A DNA stretch of 64,000 bases from DAHUYF01 sp035509275 (lineage in GTDB: Bacteria; Pseudomonadota; Alphaproteobacteria; ATCC43930; CGMCC-115725): positions 1 through 64,000 of the forward strand of contig DATJLU010000037.1 of assembly GCA_035509275.1 (NCBI GenBank). The letters are read 5' to 3'. The position numbers were made by a program, and so were the translations under genes. The notes below the pieces were generated by a model. It worked only from the letters and a program-made list of their open reading frames with translations. It searched no databases and was not told the DNA's origin. Below are positions 43,823 to 52,717 of this stretch, in pieces (positions within the stretch are counted from its first letter, which is position 1; each line of letters starts with the position of its first letter).

Positions 43823-45679
43823 TCAATCGGCGACCACCTCGCCCCACGCCTTGTCGAAGCGACGGTGAATCAGGTCGTCCGGCCTGATCCAGAACGCGGC
43901 GGCGCCGGCCGCGCCGAACTGCATGTTGACCGCCCTCTCCGAGCAGAGCCGCAGCAACAGTACCGATGCGTCGTCGACCGGGCGAATGTCCTGGCCGGAC
44001 GGCGCGTGGCCAAGCATCTGATGAATATCAGCGTTGAGGCGACACTCGCCGCATTGAACGTAGACCGCCCGTTTTTCCTGCAGGAACGGCAGATGATGGT
44101 TCTCGAGAACATTGTAGAAATAGGGCGGAATCAGGGCGGCGGCGCGTGGCGAGCCCGCCGCATAGGTGATGCTGCTGGCGAGCGCGTTCGAGAAAATCCG
44201 CCGCAACTCGCCTTTCAGCACCGCAGACGGCCCGTCTCCGGCAAGTTGCTCGAGCCAGCGCACGAACGCGTTTCTGTCCGCGTCCAAGGGAGGCGCATCC
44301 CAGCCCATCTCTTTGGCGCGCGCGATCCAGTAGCGACCCGTCGTTTCGATCTGCCGCAATTCTCGCTTGCGTTCCCGATCCTCGTCCGAGCGGTGCGCCA
44401 GAAAGCGGAAGGCGAACTGCGTCAGAAGCCGCGCAATGCGGTCGATCACCACCGCCGCCTGCGGGAAGGGTCTGGGGTCGCGGCCATGATCGGCAGGCAA
44501 GACGAAGCGCGGCGGGGAGGCTCGCCCGGCTTGCGCGGCGTCAGCGCGGTCTCGCCCCAATTCGGCGCGAGCCCGGTGCGGGCGGAAGCCCGGTCGCTCC
44601 CATCACCGACCCAAGACGCAACGCGTTCACGCGCCGGGCATAGAGCGCGCGGAAGTCACGGCATGCCGCAGCCGCGGTTCGATAGCCCTCCGACCGCGGC
44701 AATTGCCGGCGCCCCAGCAAACTTTCGATGATGCGCCCGTCGATCTCGGCAAGGCCGGCGCCGGAGCTGACGATCTCACGGAAGATCTGCGTTTCGACGA
44801 TTGCCGAATAGTCGGGCCAGCTGTCGATGCGCAGCGCGGCGAGGGGCCATGGCGCATGAAGCAACGGCCCCGGTTCTTCGGGCAGCGGCCAAGGCGGACC
44901 ACCTTGCAAGCTCCCCTTCCGCCGATCGCGGATCGGGGGAAGTTCCGGCGGCGGCGGTCGTTCGGGCTGGCCTTGCGGAACGCTCGGCGCATAGATGATC
45001 CGCACGCTGTCCTGCGGCTTGCCGCCGGTCCAGCGTTGCTCTTCATCATCTCGCGCAAAGAAGAATAAAAAGCCCTCGCTCGGCATGCGCTGATCGCGCG
45101 GGGAAGCTCCGAGCAGTCGATCTGCGCCGGGAAATGAAGCGCTACGTCTTCGTCGCCGCGGCGACCCTGCGGCCAATCGAAGGCATCGGGCAGGAGCGGC
45201 AGACCGCCGAGGCGACTGCGCACCGGCGGAAATTGCGTCGGGGGATAGGGGCGATGCAGCATGATCGCCGGGCTGCGATAGGCCTGCAGCACGAGATCGA
45301 CCGCCTTAAGGATATCCGACTCCAAAAACACAGCGATGGCGACTCCCTGCCGGCGGCGATGCCTCTCCCTAGAAGACAATTGGAGATGATGATCGTCGAG
45401 CGCTGCCTCGACGAGGATGTGCCCGCTTTCGAAGCGGAACGGGACAACGACGCCTCTGCCGAAAACGATCGCCGGCGCGGCGGCGGGGCCTCCGCCTTGG
45501 CCCGAACCGCCGAGAAGCCCGCCGATCTCGGCCGGCGAGGGGGGTGTGTCTGGGCTCTCGACAGGCCGCGCCGAGCGCTCGTCGGCTTGCGCCGCGGAAG
45601 CCGGCGCGAGCAGCAGCGCTGCGGCCAGCGCCAAGTCGCAGAGCCTGCGCAGTGAAGTCGACGCAGCGGACATGGGCAC
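43823..45679 (-). pseudogene. DUF1963/YwqG-like gene broken by two compensating frameshifts
   Basis: One protein is spread over two frames. From 45679 a signal-peptide-like start (RRLCDLALAAALLLAPASA) leads to RSRLGGLPLLPDAFDWPQGR and ALHFPAQIDCSELP, typical DUF1963/YwqG sequence. At about 45105, in a CCCCGCGCG run, the reading moves to a second frame (DQRMPSEGFLFFFARDDEEQ). It returns to the first frame between 44626 and 44541 and ends with HQMLGHAPSGQDIRPVDDAS and AFWIRPDDLIHRRFD, the usual DUF1963 end. Intact length would be about 615 residues, long for the family. Two single-base assembly errors would explain it equally well. Confidence 0.6.
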
Positions 45680-46021
45680 CCCGCGTCACCGGCAATGCCG
45701 CGGGCCGCCGCCCGGCTCCGGTCATCGGTGCCTTGCGCGAGCCCTCCTTCTGTAAGACAACCGAAACGGAGTGAAAGCGAAAAATTAGCGCGGAACAACG
45801 TCGCGCGATGAGCGGCCCGATGGAGGCCGCTTGCGCGACCACCCCTGCCGCGGGTTGCGGGACGCGCGCCGCATCATCAACCTGCACGGCGTTGTCATAG
45901 GGATCGGAGACACCGGCCTTTGTTTCGCACGCGTAAGCACGCATTGCAGCCATCGCCGCTTGCTTCGCAGGCCAAGCGAAGCGCAAAATCGACTGCGACG
46001 TGGAGGCGTCGGACAGGACTT
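45680..46021. other. Divergent intergenic region
   Basis: Lies between the broken DUF1963-like gene and the YdcF-like gene. A frame on the minus strand (YACETKAGVSDPYDNAVQVD) runs through part of it but has no recognisable domain. I support no gene here. Confidence 0.35.
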
Positions 46022-46774
46022 ATGTCGCTCAAGTTCCTTCTTGCGACGACCGCCGTCGCGGCCATGTCGTCGGTTCTGGGCTGGCACGACGCCGCTTTGG
46101 CGCTCGATCTGTGCTCGCTCGCGATCTTCCTCGGCGTCGGTTGCGGGCTGGCGCCAGCCCTACTTCTAACGCGGCTTCAATCGACGTGCGCAGCGCCTCC
46201 GCTCGGGTGGGGCATGCGCGATGCGATCGTGTTGCTGACCGCCGGAGCGGAAAGAGTCCCAATCATCGGCGACATCGAGCCCGGAATTTTTGCCTATGGG
46301 CGAATCGCAAAGGCGGTCGAGCTCTATCGCGCGTGCAAGCAGCAGGGCGGCGACTGCAAAATCATCGTGAGCGGCGGTGATACGCGCGGGTATGGAATGG
46401 CCGAGGCGCAGGTCTACGGACGATACTTGCATCGGCTCGGAGTGAGTGTCGGCGACGTGACGCTGGAAGAGCGTAGCATGAATGCATGGCAGAACGCTCA
46501 GTTCGCCACCGACTTGCTGCGCCGGCAGCGAGCGGACCGCGTTCTGCTGGTGTCCTCGGGTTTTCATGTGCAGCGAGGTTGCCTCTACTTTTCGCATTTT
46601 GGCGTCAATGCGATCCCGGTCCGTGCCGACTATCTGAGTGCGATGCTGTCGCCATGGCCGGTCGCTTATAACTTTGCCGTCGCGGATGTCGCGATCCACG
46701 AGTACATCGGCATGGCGCGCTACTATCTCTACAACATGCTCGGCTGGAATGTCGCCGCGACACAACGCGGATAG
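46022..46774 (+). CDS. YdcF/SanA-like (DUF218) envelope protein
   Basis: A 250-residue protein with two N-terminal membrane segments followed by a DUF218 domain. Domain landmarks are DAIVLLTAGAERVP, KIIVSGGDTRGYGMAEAQVY, LEERSMNAWQNAQF and VLLVSSGFHVQRG. The family (ElyC, SanA, YdcF) is linked to envelope and lipid-carrier homeostasis in enterobacteria. Start ATG 46022 is the first before the hydrophobic region. It converges on the LivF-like gene with a 66-base gap. Confidence 0.82.
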   Translation: MSLKFLLATTAVAAMSSVLGWHDAALALDLCSLAIFLGVGCGLAPALLLTRLQSTCAAPPLGWGMRDAIVLLTAGAERVPIIGDIEPGIFAYGRIAKAVELYRACKQQGGDCKIIVSGGDTRGYGMAEAQVYGRYLHRLGVSVGDVTLEERSMNAWQNAQFATDLLRRQRADRVLLVSSGFHVQRGCLYFSHFGVNAIPVRADYLSAMLSPWPVAYNFAVADVAIHEYIGMARYYLYNMLGWNVAATQRG

Positions 46775-46840
46775 CGATGTCGATGGTCAGCCGCAGCGCC
46801 CGTTGACCACGTCGTTCTCGGCTCAGGCGAAGAACGTCGC

Positions 46841-47554
46841 TCAAATCTGCATATGCTCTTCGATGCCGCGCGCGGCATCTGCGGTCACTGGGCCGCTGGC
46901 GATGATCTCGCCGCGCTTCAGCACGGCGTAGCGATCGGCGATACCGAGCGCGAAGGGGAGATGCTGCTCGACAATCAGGAGGGCGATGCCGTCGCGACGA
47001 CGGCGGCTGGCCAGCACCTCGGCCAGACGGTCGATGACCGAGGGTTGCAGCCCTTCGGTCACTTCGTCCAGCATGAACAGCAGCGGCTCCGCCATGAGGC
47101 CGCGGGCGACGATGAGCATCTTCTGCTCACCGCCGGAGAGCGTGCCGGCTCTCTGACCGAGGCGCTTGGCGAGGATCGGAAAGGCTTCCGCCACCTGGGC
47201 GAATCGCGCCTCGAACGCGCCGTCCGACAGCAGGCCCAGGCGCAGATTCTCCCGCACCGTCAGATCTTGGAACAGCGCCTGCTCCTGCGGTGCATAGGCG
47301 AGGGCCTGGCGGCGCTTGGCATGGGGCGCAAGGTGCGTGACGTCGCGGCCCCTGAAGGTCACCCTGCCGCTCTCCACCGGCAGGAAACCCATGATGGTCT
47401 TCAGCAGCGAGGTCTTGCCCATGCCGTTCTTGCCGACCAGCGCCAGCACCTCGCCGCGCCTGACACTGAACGACACGTCGCGGATCACCGTCGAGCCGCC
47501 ATAGCCGCTGCTGAGCCCGCTCACCTCCAGCAGCGGTGCCGGGTCGCCGGTCAC
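46841..47554 (-). CDS. ABC transporter ATPase, LivF/UrtE type
   Basis: A 237-residue ATP-binding subunit. Walker A GKNGMGKTSLLK is at 41-52, the signature LSGGEQKMLIVARGL and Walker B LLFMLDEVTEGL follow. GMGKT and APQEQALFQDLTVRENL are typical of LivF-type ATPases of branched-chain amino acid, amide and urea uptake systems. Its start overlaps the end of the fused permease-ATPase gene by four bases. It is the last gene of the nitrilase/transporter operon. Confidence 0.9.
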   Translation of the reverse strand: MTGDPAPLLEVSGLSSGYGGSTVIRDVSFSVRRGEVLALVGKNGMGKTSLLKTIMGFLPVESGRVTFRGRDVTHLAPHAKRRQALAYAPQEQALFQDLTVRENLRLGLLSDGAFEARFAQVAEAFPILAKRLGQRAGTLSGGEQKMLIVARGLMAEPLLFMLDEVTEGLQPSVIDRLAEVLASRRRRDGIALLIVEQHLPFALGIADRYAVLKRGEIIASGPVTADAARGIEEHMQI

Positions 47555-49356
47555 GCCGGACTCTCCGCCATCTGGCCATGGCCGGTATAGATCTCGCGCA
47601 CCAGTGGCGCGTCGACGACCTCGGCCACCGTGCCGTCGAGCGCGATCCGTCCCTGATGCAGCACGATAATGCGCGAGGAGATCTCGCGCACGAAATCGAG
47701 GTCGTGCTCGATGATGAGCACGCAGAGTCGGTCATGCCGCACCAGCTCCGTAAGGATGGTGCCGAAGCGCTGGCGCTCGACGCGCGTGAGGCCCGCCGTC
47801 GGCTCGTCGAGGAGCACGACTTCCGGCTCGAGCGCCAGCACCATGGCAAGCTCCAGCGCCTGCTTCAGCCCGTGGCTTAGCAAGCGGGCGGGCTCGTGCA
47901 GCCGCTCGGCGAGCCCGGCATTCTCGACGACGACGCGCGCCGCCGGCGGCAGGGCGAGCACGGGCGAGGCCCTGAACCACGAGGGCCGCTCATGCCGAGT
48001 GCGCGCGATACGCAGGCAGTCGGCGACACTCAGGGTCTCGAAGACCGAGGCCGCCTGGAACTTGCGACCGAGACCCAGGGCCACGATACGGTCGGGTGCC
48101 AAGCGGCCGATCGGGTGACCGCCGATCTGCACCTCGCCGGCGCTGCGCTCGCGCCCGTCGGCCAGGCAGCGAATGAGCGTCGTCTTGCCGGCGCCGTTGG
48201 GCCCGACCAGGCTGACGAGTTCGCCGCGGCGCGCCGTGAAGTTGATGCCGGAAAGGACGGTCAGGCTCCCGAAATGCTTTTCCACGCCCGTGGCGCGGAC
48301 GACCTCGTCGGCAGCGTCCGGCGGGCGCGGCCTGGCCGGGGCCTGGACGAGCCGGGTGGTGCGGCCCGCCGGCGCGCGCCGCGCCAGGCCGACCAGGTGC
48401 GCAACACCGCCATAGAGGCCGCCCGGCAGCAGCAGGATGACGGCGATAAAGACGATGCCGACGATCAGCTCCCAGACATAGGGCAGGCTGCCGGAGAGAA
48501 AGGCACTCGCCACCTCGATAGCGAGCGCGCCGATGACCGCGCCCGCCAGCGAACCGCGCCCGCCCAGCGCCACCATCACGATGAGCTCGGTGCCAAAGAG
48601 GAAGCTGGCATTCTCGGGAGCGGCGATCCCGCCATAGGCGGCGTAGCCGAAACCCGCCATCCCGGCGACGACGCCGCAGACGACGAGCAGCAGGATGCGG
48701 CGCAGGCTGGTATCGAGGCCGAGATAGGCGCAACGCTGCTCGTTGTCGCGCAGCGCCGACAGGATGCGTCCGGCGTCGCTGCTCAGATAGATCTTGGCCA
48801 CGACGGCCACCGCCACGAGGCCGAGGCCCGCAACGCGGAACCAGTCTTCATTGGCGAGATCGAAGCTGTCGAAGCCGACCAGGCCGCTCGACGAACCGGT
48901 GAAGGTGCCGCCGGAATAGAGCACTTGCACCAGCACGATCGGCAGCACCAGCGAGATCACCGAGGCGTAAAGCGGTGTGGCCCCGGGATAGAAGGAGAGC
49001 CAGCCAACGAAGAGCGCGACCGCGCCCGAGGCCAGAATCACGACGGTCACGGCGAGGGCGACGCTCGTCGGCGAGAAGCCGAACCCGGTGAAAACGATGG
49101 CAAGCCCGTAGGCGCCGAGCCCGAAAAAGGCGGACTGCCCGAAGGTCAGGAAGCCGCTATAGCCCCACAGGATGTCGACCGTGATGGCGGCGATGGCGAC
49201 GAAGCTCGCCCGCACCAGGATGTCGACGAGATAGGTGCCGATGACGCCGGGCGCTGCCAGCACCAAACACGCCGCCAGCAGCGCCGGCGCAGCGAGCCTT
49301 ACCCAGGCGCCGATCCCCCAGCCGGCCGGCCGGGCTGCTTCGCCCGTTTCAAGCAC
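47551..49356 (-). CDS. Fused ABC permease-ATPase (LivM-LivG type)
   Basis: A 601-residue fusion. Residues about 1-320 have eight or more membrane segments with the LivM pattern (ITVDILWGYSGFLTFGQSAF, YAAYGGIAAPENASFLFGTE and MVALGGRGSLAGAVIGALAIE). Residues about 355-601 are a LivG-type ATPase with Walker A VGPNGAGKTTLIRCL, a modified signature LSHGLKQALELAMVLALEP and Walker B VVLLDEPTAGL. LivM and LivG are usually separate, though fusions occur. The start overlaps the LivH stop by eight bases. Confidence 0.9.
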   Translation of the reverse strand: MLETGEAARPAGWGIGAWVRLAAPALLAACLVLAAPGVIGTYLVDILVRASFVAIAAITVDILWGYSGFLTFGQSAFFGLGAYGLAIVFTGFGFSPTSVALAVTVVILASGAVALFVGWLSFYPGATPLYASVISLVLPIVLVQVLYSGGTFTGSSSGLVGFDSFDLANEDWFRVAGLGLVAVAVVAKIYLSSDAGRILSALRDNEQRCAYLGLDTSLRRILLLVVCGVVAGMAGFGYAAYGGIAAPENASFLFGTELIVMVALGGRGSLAGAVIGALAIEVASAFLSGSLPYVWELIVGIVFIAVILLLPGGLYGGVAHLVGLARRAPAGRTTRLVQAPARPRPPDAADEVVRATGVEKHFGSLTVLSGINFTARRGELVSLVGPNGAGKTTLIRCLADGRERSAGEVQIGGHPIGRLAPDRIVALGLGRKFQAASVFETLSVADCLRIARTRHERPSWFRASPVLALPPAARVVVENAGLAERLHEPARLLSHGLKQALELAMVLALEPEVVLLDEPTAGLTRVERQRFGTILTELVRHDRLCVLIIEHDLDFVREISSRIIVLHQGRIALDGTVAEVVDAPLVREIYTGHGQMAESPA

Positions 49357-50185
49357 GGGCGAAGCCGGCCGGGCGCAGGCGCAGCGCCAGCGCCGCGACC
49401 ACCGCGATGGTCAGACCGCCGAGGATCGGGCTGATGAAGGTGCTCGCCAGGACCTGCAGGCCACCGAGGACGAGGCACGAGACGGCGAGCGTCAAGAGCG
49501 AGCCGCCGGACACCATGACCAGCATGAAGGCATTGGTGAGCCAGGCGATGCCCATGTTGGGATCGACGCTGGCGAGCGGCGTGATCAGCGCGCCCGCAGC
49601 GGCGGCCAACCCGCTGCCGATGGCAAAGGTGATGAAGCGCACCCGCGTGCTGTCGATGCCGAGACTCTGCGCCAGCCCTTCGTTCAGGATGACGGCGCGT
49701 GTGTTGAGGCCGAGGCGCGTGCCGTTCAGCAACGCCGTGAACAGGACGCCGATGACGAGCGCAGCCGGGACCAGCGCCAATCGGTAGCGCGAATAGTCCC
49801 CGCCCAGCAGTGCCATCGTTCCGGCGAGCGGCGACGGCACGAATTGCACCTGGCGCCCGAAGGCGAGCGTCACGAGCTGGCCCAGCACAATGCTGAGTCC
49901 CCAGGTCGCGAGGATGGCGTCGAGCGGACGGCGATAAAGCCGCCGCACGATGAACCCTTCGGTCACGGCGCCCAGTGCCGCCCCGGCCGCGAAGCCGATG
50001 ACCGGCGACAGCCACAGCGGCACGGCGAGCCAATAGGTGACCAACGCCGCATAGGCGCCGACGGTGATGAACGCGCCATGCGCGAAGTTGATGATCTTCA
50101 TCACGCCGAACACGATCAGTAATCCGGACGAGACAATGAACAGCCCGGCGGCGGTGGTGAGGATATCGAGCAGCAGCGTGCCCAT
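49349..50185 (-). CDS. ABC transporter permease, LivH type
   Basis: A 278-residue inner-membrane permease with about eight segments. GLLIVFGVMKIINFAHGAFI, the EGFIVRRLYRRPLDAILATW stretch and TRVRFITFAIGSGLAAAAGA are standard LivH features. It pairs with the fused permease-ATPase downstream. A gap of 185 bases, containing an inverted repeat, separates it from the binding-protein gene. Confidence 0.9.
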   Translation of the reverse strand: MGTLLLDILTTAAGLFIVSSGLLIVFGVMKIINFAHGAFITVGAYAALVTYWLAVPLWLSPVIGFAAGAALGAVTEGFIVRRLYRRPLDAILATWGLSIVLGQLVTLAFGRQVQFVPSPLAGTMALLGGDYSRYRLALVPAALVIGVLFTALLNGTRLGLNTRAVILNEGLAQSLGIDSTRVRFITFAIGSGLAAAAGALITPLASVDPNMGIAWLTNAFMLVMVSGGSLLTLAVSCLVLGGLQVLASTFISPILGGLTIAVVAALALRLRPAGFARA

Positions 50186-50256
50186 GGCAAAGACTGTCTA
50201 GAGTGGAACCCGCGTGGACTGAATCAGATCAACAAGGATCGTCATGACCGGGCGAA

Positions 50257-50310
50257 GCTCAGGATGAGGAAGCTTCTACGTGCCATCACCAACTTATCCT
50301 CACCCTGAGC
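50257..50310. repeat. Imperfect inverted repeat (REP-like)
   Basis: GCTCAGGATGAGGA (50257-50270) pairs with TCCTCACCCTGAGC (50297-50310) with one mismatch and a 26-base loop. CCTCACCCTGAGC units are typical of dispersed palindromes in alphaproteobacterial genomes. It sits between the binding-protein and LivH genes, where it might adjust their relative expression. Confidence 0.45.
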
Positions 50311-50370
50311 CTGCGCGCGATCTTTATGCAGCGACGTTCCGGCCAATGCGCGAATGACCGGCCATGCTTG

Positions 50371-51570
50371 TCACGACTTGAGCCCGGGGCATTGGCTGCC
50401 GGGATCGACGTTCGGGAAGCTCTTGATCACCGTCACCGATCCGTCCGGCTGGACCTGGCCGAGATACATGGTGAGGGGCGCATGATGCTCCTTCGACATG
50501 GTGATGGTGCCGCGCGGCCCGGAGACGGAGACTTTGCCGAGCGCCTTGAGTACCGCCGCGCCCTCGGTGCTGCCGGCCTTCTCCACCGCCGCCTTGTAGG
50601 CATAGACGCCCTCGTATTCCGGCACCGAGAGATCATTGGGCGTCTTGAGGTTGTTGCCGAACTGCTTCGCCATGTCGGCGAGGAACGTCTTGTTGGCCGC
50701 GCTGTCGATGCCGGTGACATAGGACGCCGAGAGGTAGATGCCGGCAGCGTCGGCGCCCATGCTCTTGGCCGTGCCCTCGTCGACGGCGAGATTGCCGTAG
50801 GGGATGTCGACGCCGGCGGCGCGCAGCTGCTTGGTCAGCGTCACGTTCGGCGCGCCGCCCGCCGTCGACGTGATCAGGGCATCGGGATGCGCGCTCTTCA
50901 GCTTGGAAATGATCGGCGTCCAGTCGCTGCCGTCCATCGGCAAGTATTCCTCGCCCACCACCTTGCCGCCGGTCTTGGTGATGTAGGCTTTGGCAAAGGC
51001 GAGCATGCCGCGGCCGAAGGCATAGTCGGAGCCGATGAGGAAATAAGTCTTCGCCTTCTTAGCCGCGTTGAAGTAGTCGACGATCGGCGGCACCTGCTGC
51101 TCAGGGACCCAAGCGTTGACGTAGAGATAGCGATTGCACGACCGCCCTTCGTAGAACGAGGTGTAGATGTAGGGCACCTTGCCACGGCTGACGATGGGCA
51201 GTGCCGCATTGCGTGCGGCGCTCGTCTCCATCGAGATGATGACATTGACCTTCTTCTGGAAGATCAGCGAGTCGAATGCCTTCTGCGCGCCGACGGCGCC
51301 GGAGGCGTCATCGGCGACCTCGAGCCTGAGCGGATGACCGAGCACGCCGCCCTTGGCATTGATCTCGTCGACGGCGAGCTGTGCCGACTGCACGACCGAG
51401 GGCGCGACGACGCTGTTGGCGCCGGAGAGCCCCACCGGCACGCCGATGATCAGCGGATCGGCGGACAGCGACGGATGGGCAGCGACGGCGAGCGTCAGGG
51501 CAATCGCCGGCACAGCTCCCCGGCGGCAAAGGGACGAGAGGCGCGAAGGCTTGACGTCGTGAATTGGCAT
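50371..51570 (-). CDS. Periplasmic amide/branched-chain-amino-acid-type binding protein
   Basis: A 399-residue type I periplasmic binding protein. MPIHDVKPSRLSSLCRRGAV then PAIALTLAVAAHPSLSA is the signal peptide, and the mature protein begins DPLIIGVPVGLSGANSVVAP. AVDEINAKGGVLGHPLRLEV and YFLIGSDYAFGRGMLAFAKA are the family's N-lobe features. The sequence resembles urea/amide-binding proteins (AmiC-like) more than leucine binders. ATG 51570 is the natural start of the signal peptide. It lies downstream of the nitrilase gene with a 46-base gap. Confidence 0.88.
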   Translation of the reverse strand: MPIHDVKPSRLSSLCRRGAVPAIALTLAVAAHPSLSADPLIIGVPVGLSGANSVVAPSVVQSAQLAVDEINAKGGVLGHPLRLEVADDASGAVGAQKAFDSLIFQKKVNVIISMETSAARNAALPIVSRGKVPYIYTSFYEGRSCNRYLYVNAWVPEQQVPPIVDYFNAAKKAKTYFLIGSDYAFGRGMLAFAKAYITKTGGKVVGEEYLPMDGSDWTPIISKLKSAHPDALITSTAGGAPNVTLTKQLRAAGVDIPYGNLAVDEGTAKSMGADAAGIYLSASYVTGIDSAANKTFLADMAKQFGNNLKTPNDLSVPEYEGVYAYKAAVEKAGSTEGAAVLKALGKVSVSGPRGTITMSKEHHAPLTMYLGQVQPDGSVTVIKSFPNVDPGSQCPGLKS

Positions 51571-51616
51571 GGCGGAGAGGATCCTTTCTGCAGGGAGGGG
51601 AAGGCCGGGAGCAATC

Positions 51617-52507
51617 TCAGTACCAGCCGGGCGGGAGTCCGGAGCCGAGCATCTCGTCATAGACGTCGGTCCGGCGGTCGCGCATGACCTGGTTGAAATC
51701 ATTCCAGTTGCGCTTGCGCCGCGCATCGCCCAGCGCCACCGTGGCAGTGACGATCTCTTCGTTCTCGCGGCTCGCAGGGCCCGCGACCGGCCAGCCGGTG
51801 TAGCTGACGATGAGGCTCTGCCCTTCGAAGGGCTGGCCGCGCTCGGTACCGACGCGGTCGGCGCAGGCAACATAGAGCGAGTTGGAATGGGCCGCCGCCA
51901 TGGCGAGAATGTTGGCCATGGCCTGCGCGCCCGGCTGCTGCCCGGCGATTGGCACCCAGTTCGTCGGCACGCACACGATGTCGGCGCCCTGCAGCGCGCA
52001 GAGACGGAAGGTCTCAGGGAACCAGATGTCGTAGCAAATGCCGATACCGATGCGGCCGATGGCGGTCCCGAACACGGGGAAGCCGAGATCGCCCGGCTCG
52101 AAATAGAGATTCTCCTCGTTCCAGAGGTGAACCTTGCGGAAGGTGCCGATATAGCCATCCGGGCCGATCAGGACGGCGCTGTTATAGAGCTTGGCAGCCG
52201 AGCGCTCGCAGATCCCGGCGACCAGATGCAGGCGATGGCGCGCGGCGCGCTCGGCCCAAGCGCTCACGCTGCGCCCCGACGGGATCTCCTCGGCGAGCGC
52301 AAACGCCTCGCTGCGCGAGCGGAAGACATAGCCGGTATTGGCGAGCTCCGGCAGCACGACCAAGCCCGCACCCTGAGCGGCCGCCTGGTCGATGAGGTCG
52401 AGGCTATGCGCGATATTGCCCTCGACCGCGCCGAACGCCGGCTGCATTTGCAGGCAGGCGATGGTCACGACGCTGTCGTCCCGTTTCTTTTGCTCAGCCG
52501 CCATCAT
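51617..52507 (-). CDS. Nitrilase-superfamily carbon-nitrogen hydrolase
   Basis: A 296-residue hydrolase with the Glu-Lys-Cys triad of the superfamily: GLVVLPELANTGYVF (Glu), FRKVHLWNEENLYFEPGD (Lys) and IGIGICYDIWFPETFRLCAL (Cys). It would hydrolyse an amide or carbamoyl compound taken up by the transporter encoded downstream. It is the first gene after the promoter and leader terminator, and the regulators amiC-amiR lie upstream on the same strand. A second in-frame ATG is at 52504. The exact substrate (short amide, N-carbamoyl compound, or nitrile) is unknown. Confidence 0.88.
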   Translation of the reverse strand: MMAAEQKKRDDSVVTIACLQMQPAFGAVEGNIAHSLDLIDQAAAQGAGLVVLPELANTGYVFRSRSEAFALAEEIPSGRSVSAWAERAARHRLHLVAGICERSAAKLYNSAVLIGPDGYIGTFRKVHLWNEENLYFEPGDLGFPVFGTAIGRIGIGICYDIWFPETFRLCALQGADIVCVPTNWVPIAGQQPGAQAMANILAMAAAHSNSLYVACADRVGTERGQPFEGQSLIVSYTGWPVAGPASRENEEIVTATVALGDARRKRNWNDFNQVMRDRRTDVYDEMLGSGLPPGWY

Positions 52508-52529
52508 TCCCTAAGAGATCCTAGAGCTG

Positions 52530-52578
52530 AAAAGCAAAAGCCCTCGACTGCGCCAGAAGCTGGCCACAAGCGAGGGCT
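52530..52578 (-). terminator. Intrinsic terminator in the nitrilase leader
   Basis: On the minus strand AGCCCTCG (52578-52571) pairs with CGAGGGCT (52546-52539), followed by TTTGCTTTT (52538-52530). The loop contains an inner stem GCCAG-CTT-CTGGC. It lies before the nitrilase start at 52507, inside the transcript leader, the position expected for an antitermination switch by AmiR. Confidence 0.7.
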
Positions 52579-52613
52579 GCATAGCCGGATTTTTGCGGCG
52601 GCCACCGGCCGCC

Positions 52614-52640
52614 TGCGCTCACACCGGAGCGACGGCAGAT
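52614..52640 (-). promoter_or_regulatory. Leader hairpin with six-base loop, candidate AmiR RNA target
   Basis: On the minus strand GCC-GT-CGCTC, loop CGGTGT, GAGCG-CA-GGC forms a stem of five plus three pairs with an internal loop and a hexaloop near the expected transcript start. ANTAR proteins bind paired hexaloop hairpins, but the usual A1 and G4 loop bases are absent. Confidence 0.3.
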
Positions 52641-52668
52641 ATTGTGAATTGGCCTAATTAAAAGTCAA
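52640..52668 (-). promoter_or_regulatory. Promoter of the nitrilase/transporter operon
   Basis: On the minus strand TTGACT (52668-52663), a 17-base spacer and ACAATA (52645-52640) form a good sigma-70-type promoter about 135 bases before the nitrilase start. Confidence 0.65.
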
Positions 52669-52717
52669 CGCGATTCTTTGAGCGAAAAATAGGCAGATGT
52701 GAGAGTCGCTCACGGGC

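Noticed and set aside
45369..45986. A 205-codon minus-strand frame running from the YdcF upstream region into the DUF1963-like gene.
   Set aside because: No domain; it overlaps the better supported DUF1963 reading and its C-terminal half is arginine-rich.
47896..49434. A 512-codon plus-strand frame opposite the fused permease-ATPase.
   Set aside because: Low-complexity charged product with no domain; the other strand carries clear Walker motifs and membrane segments.
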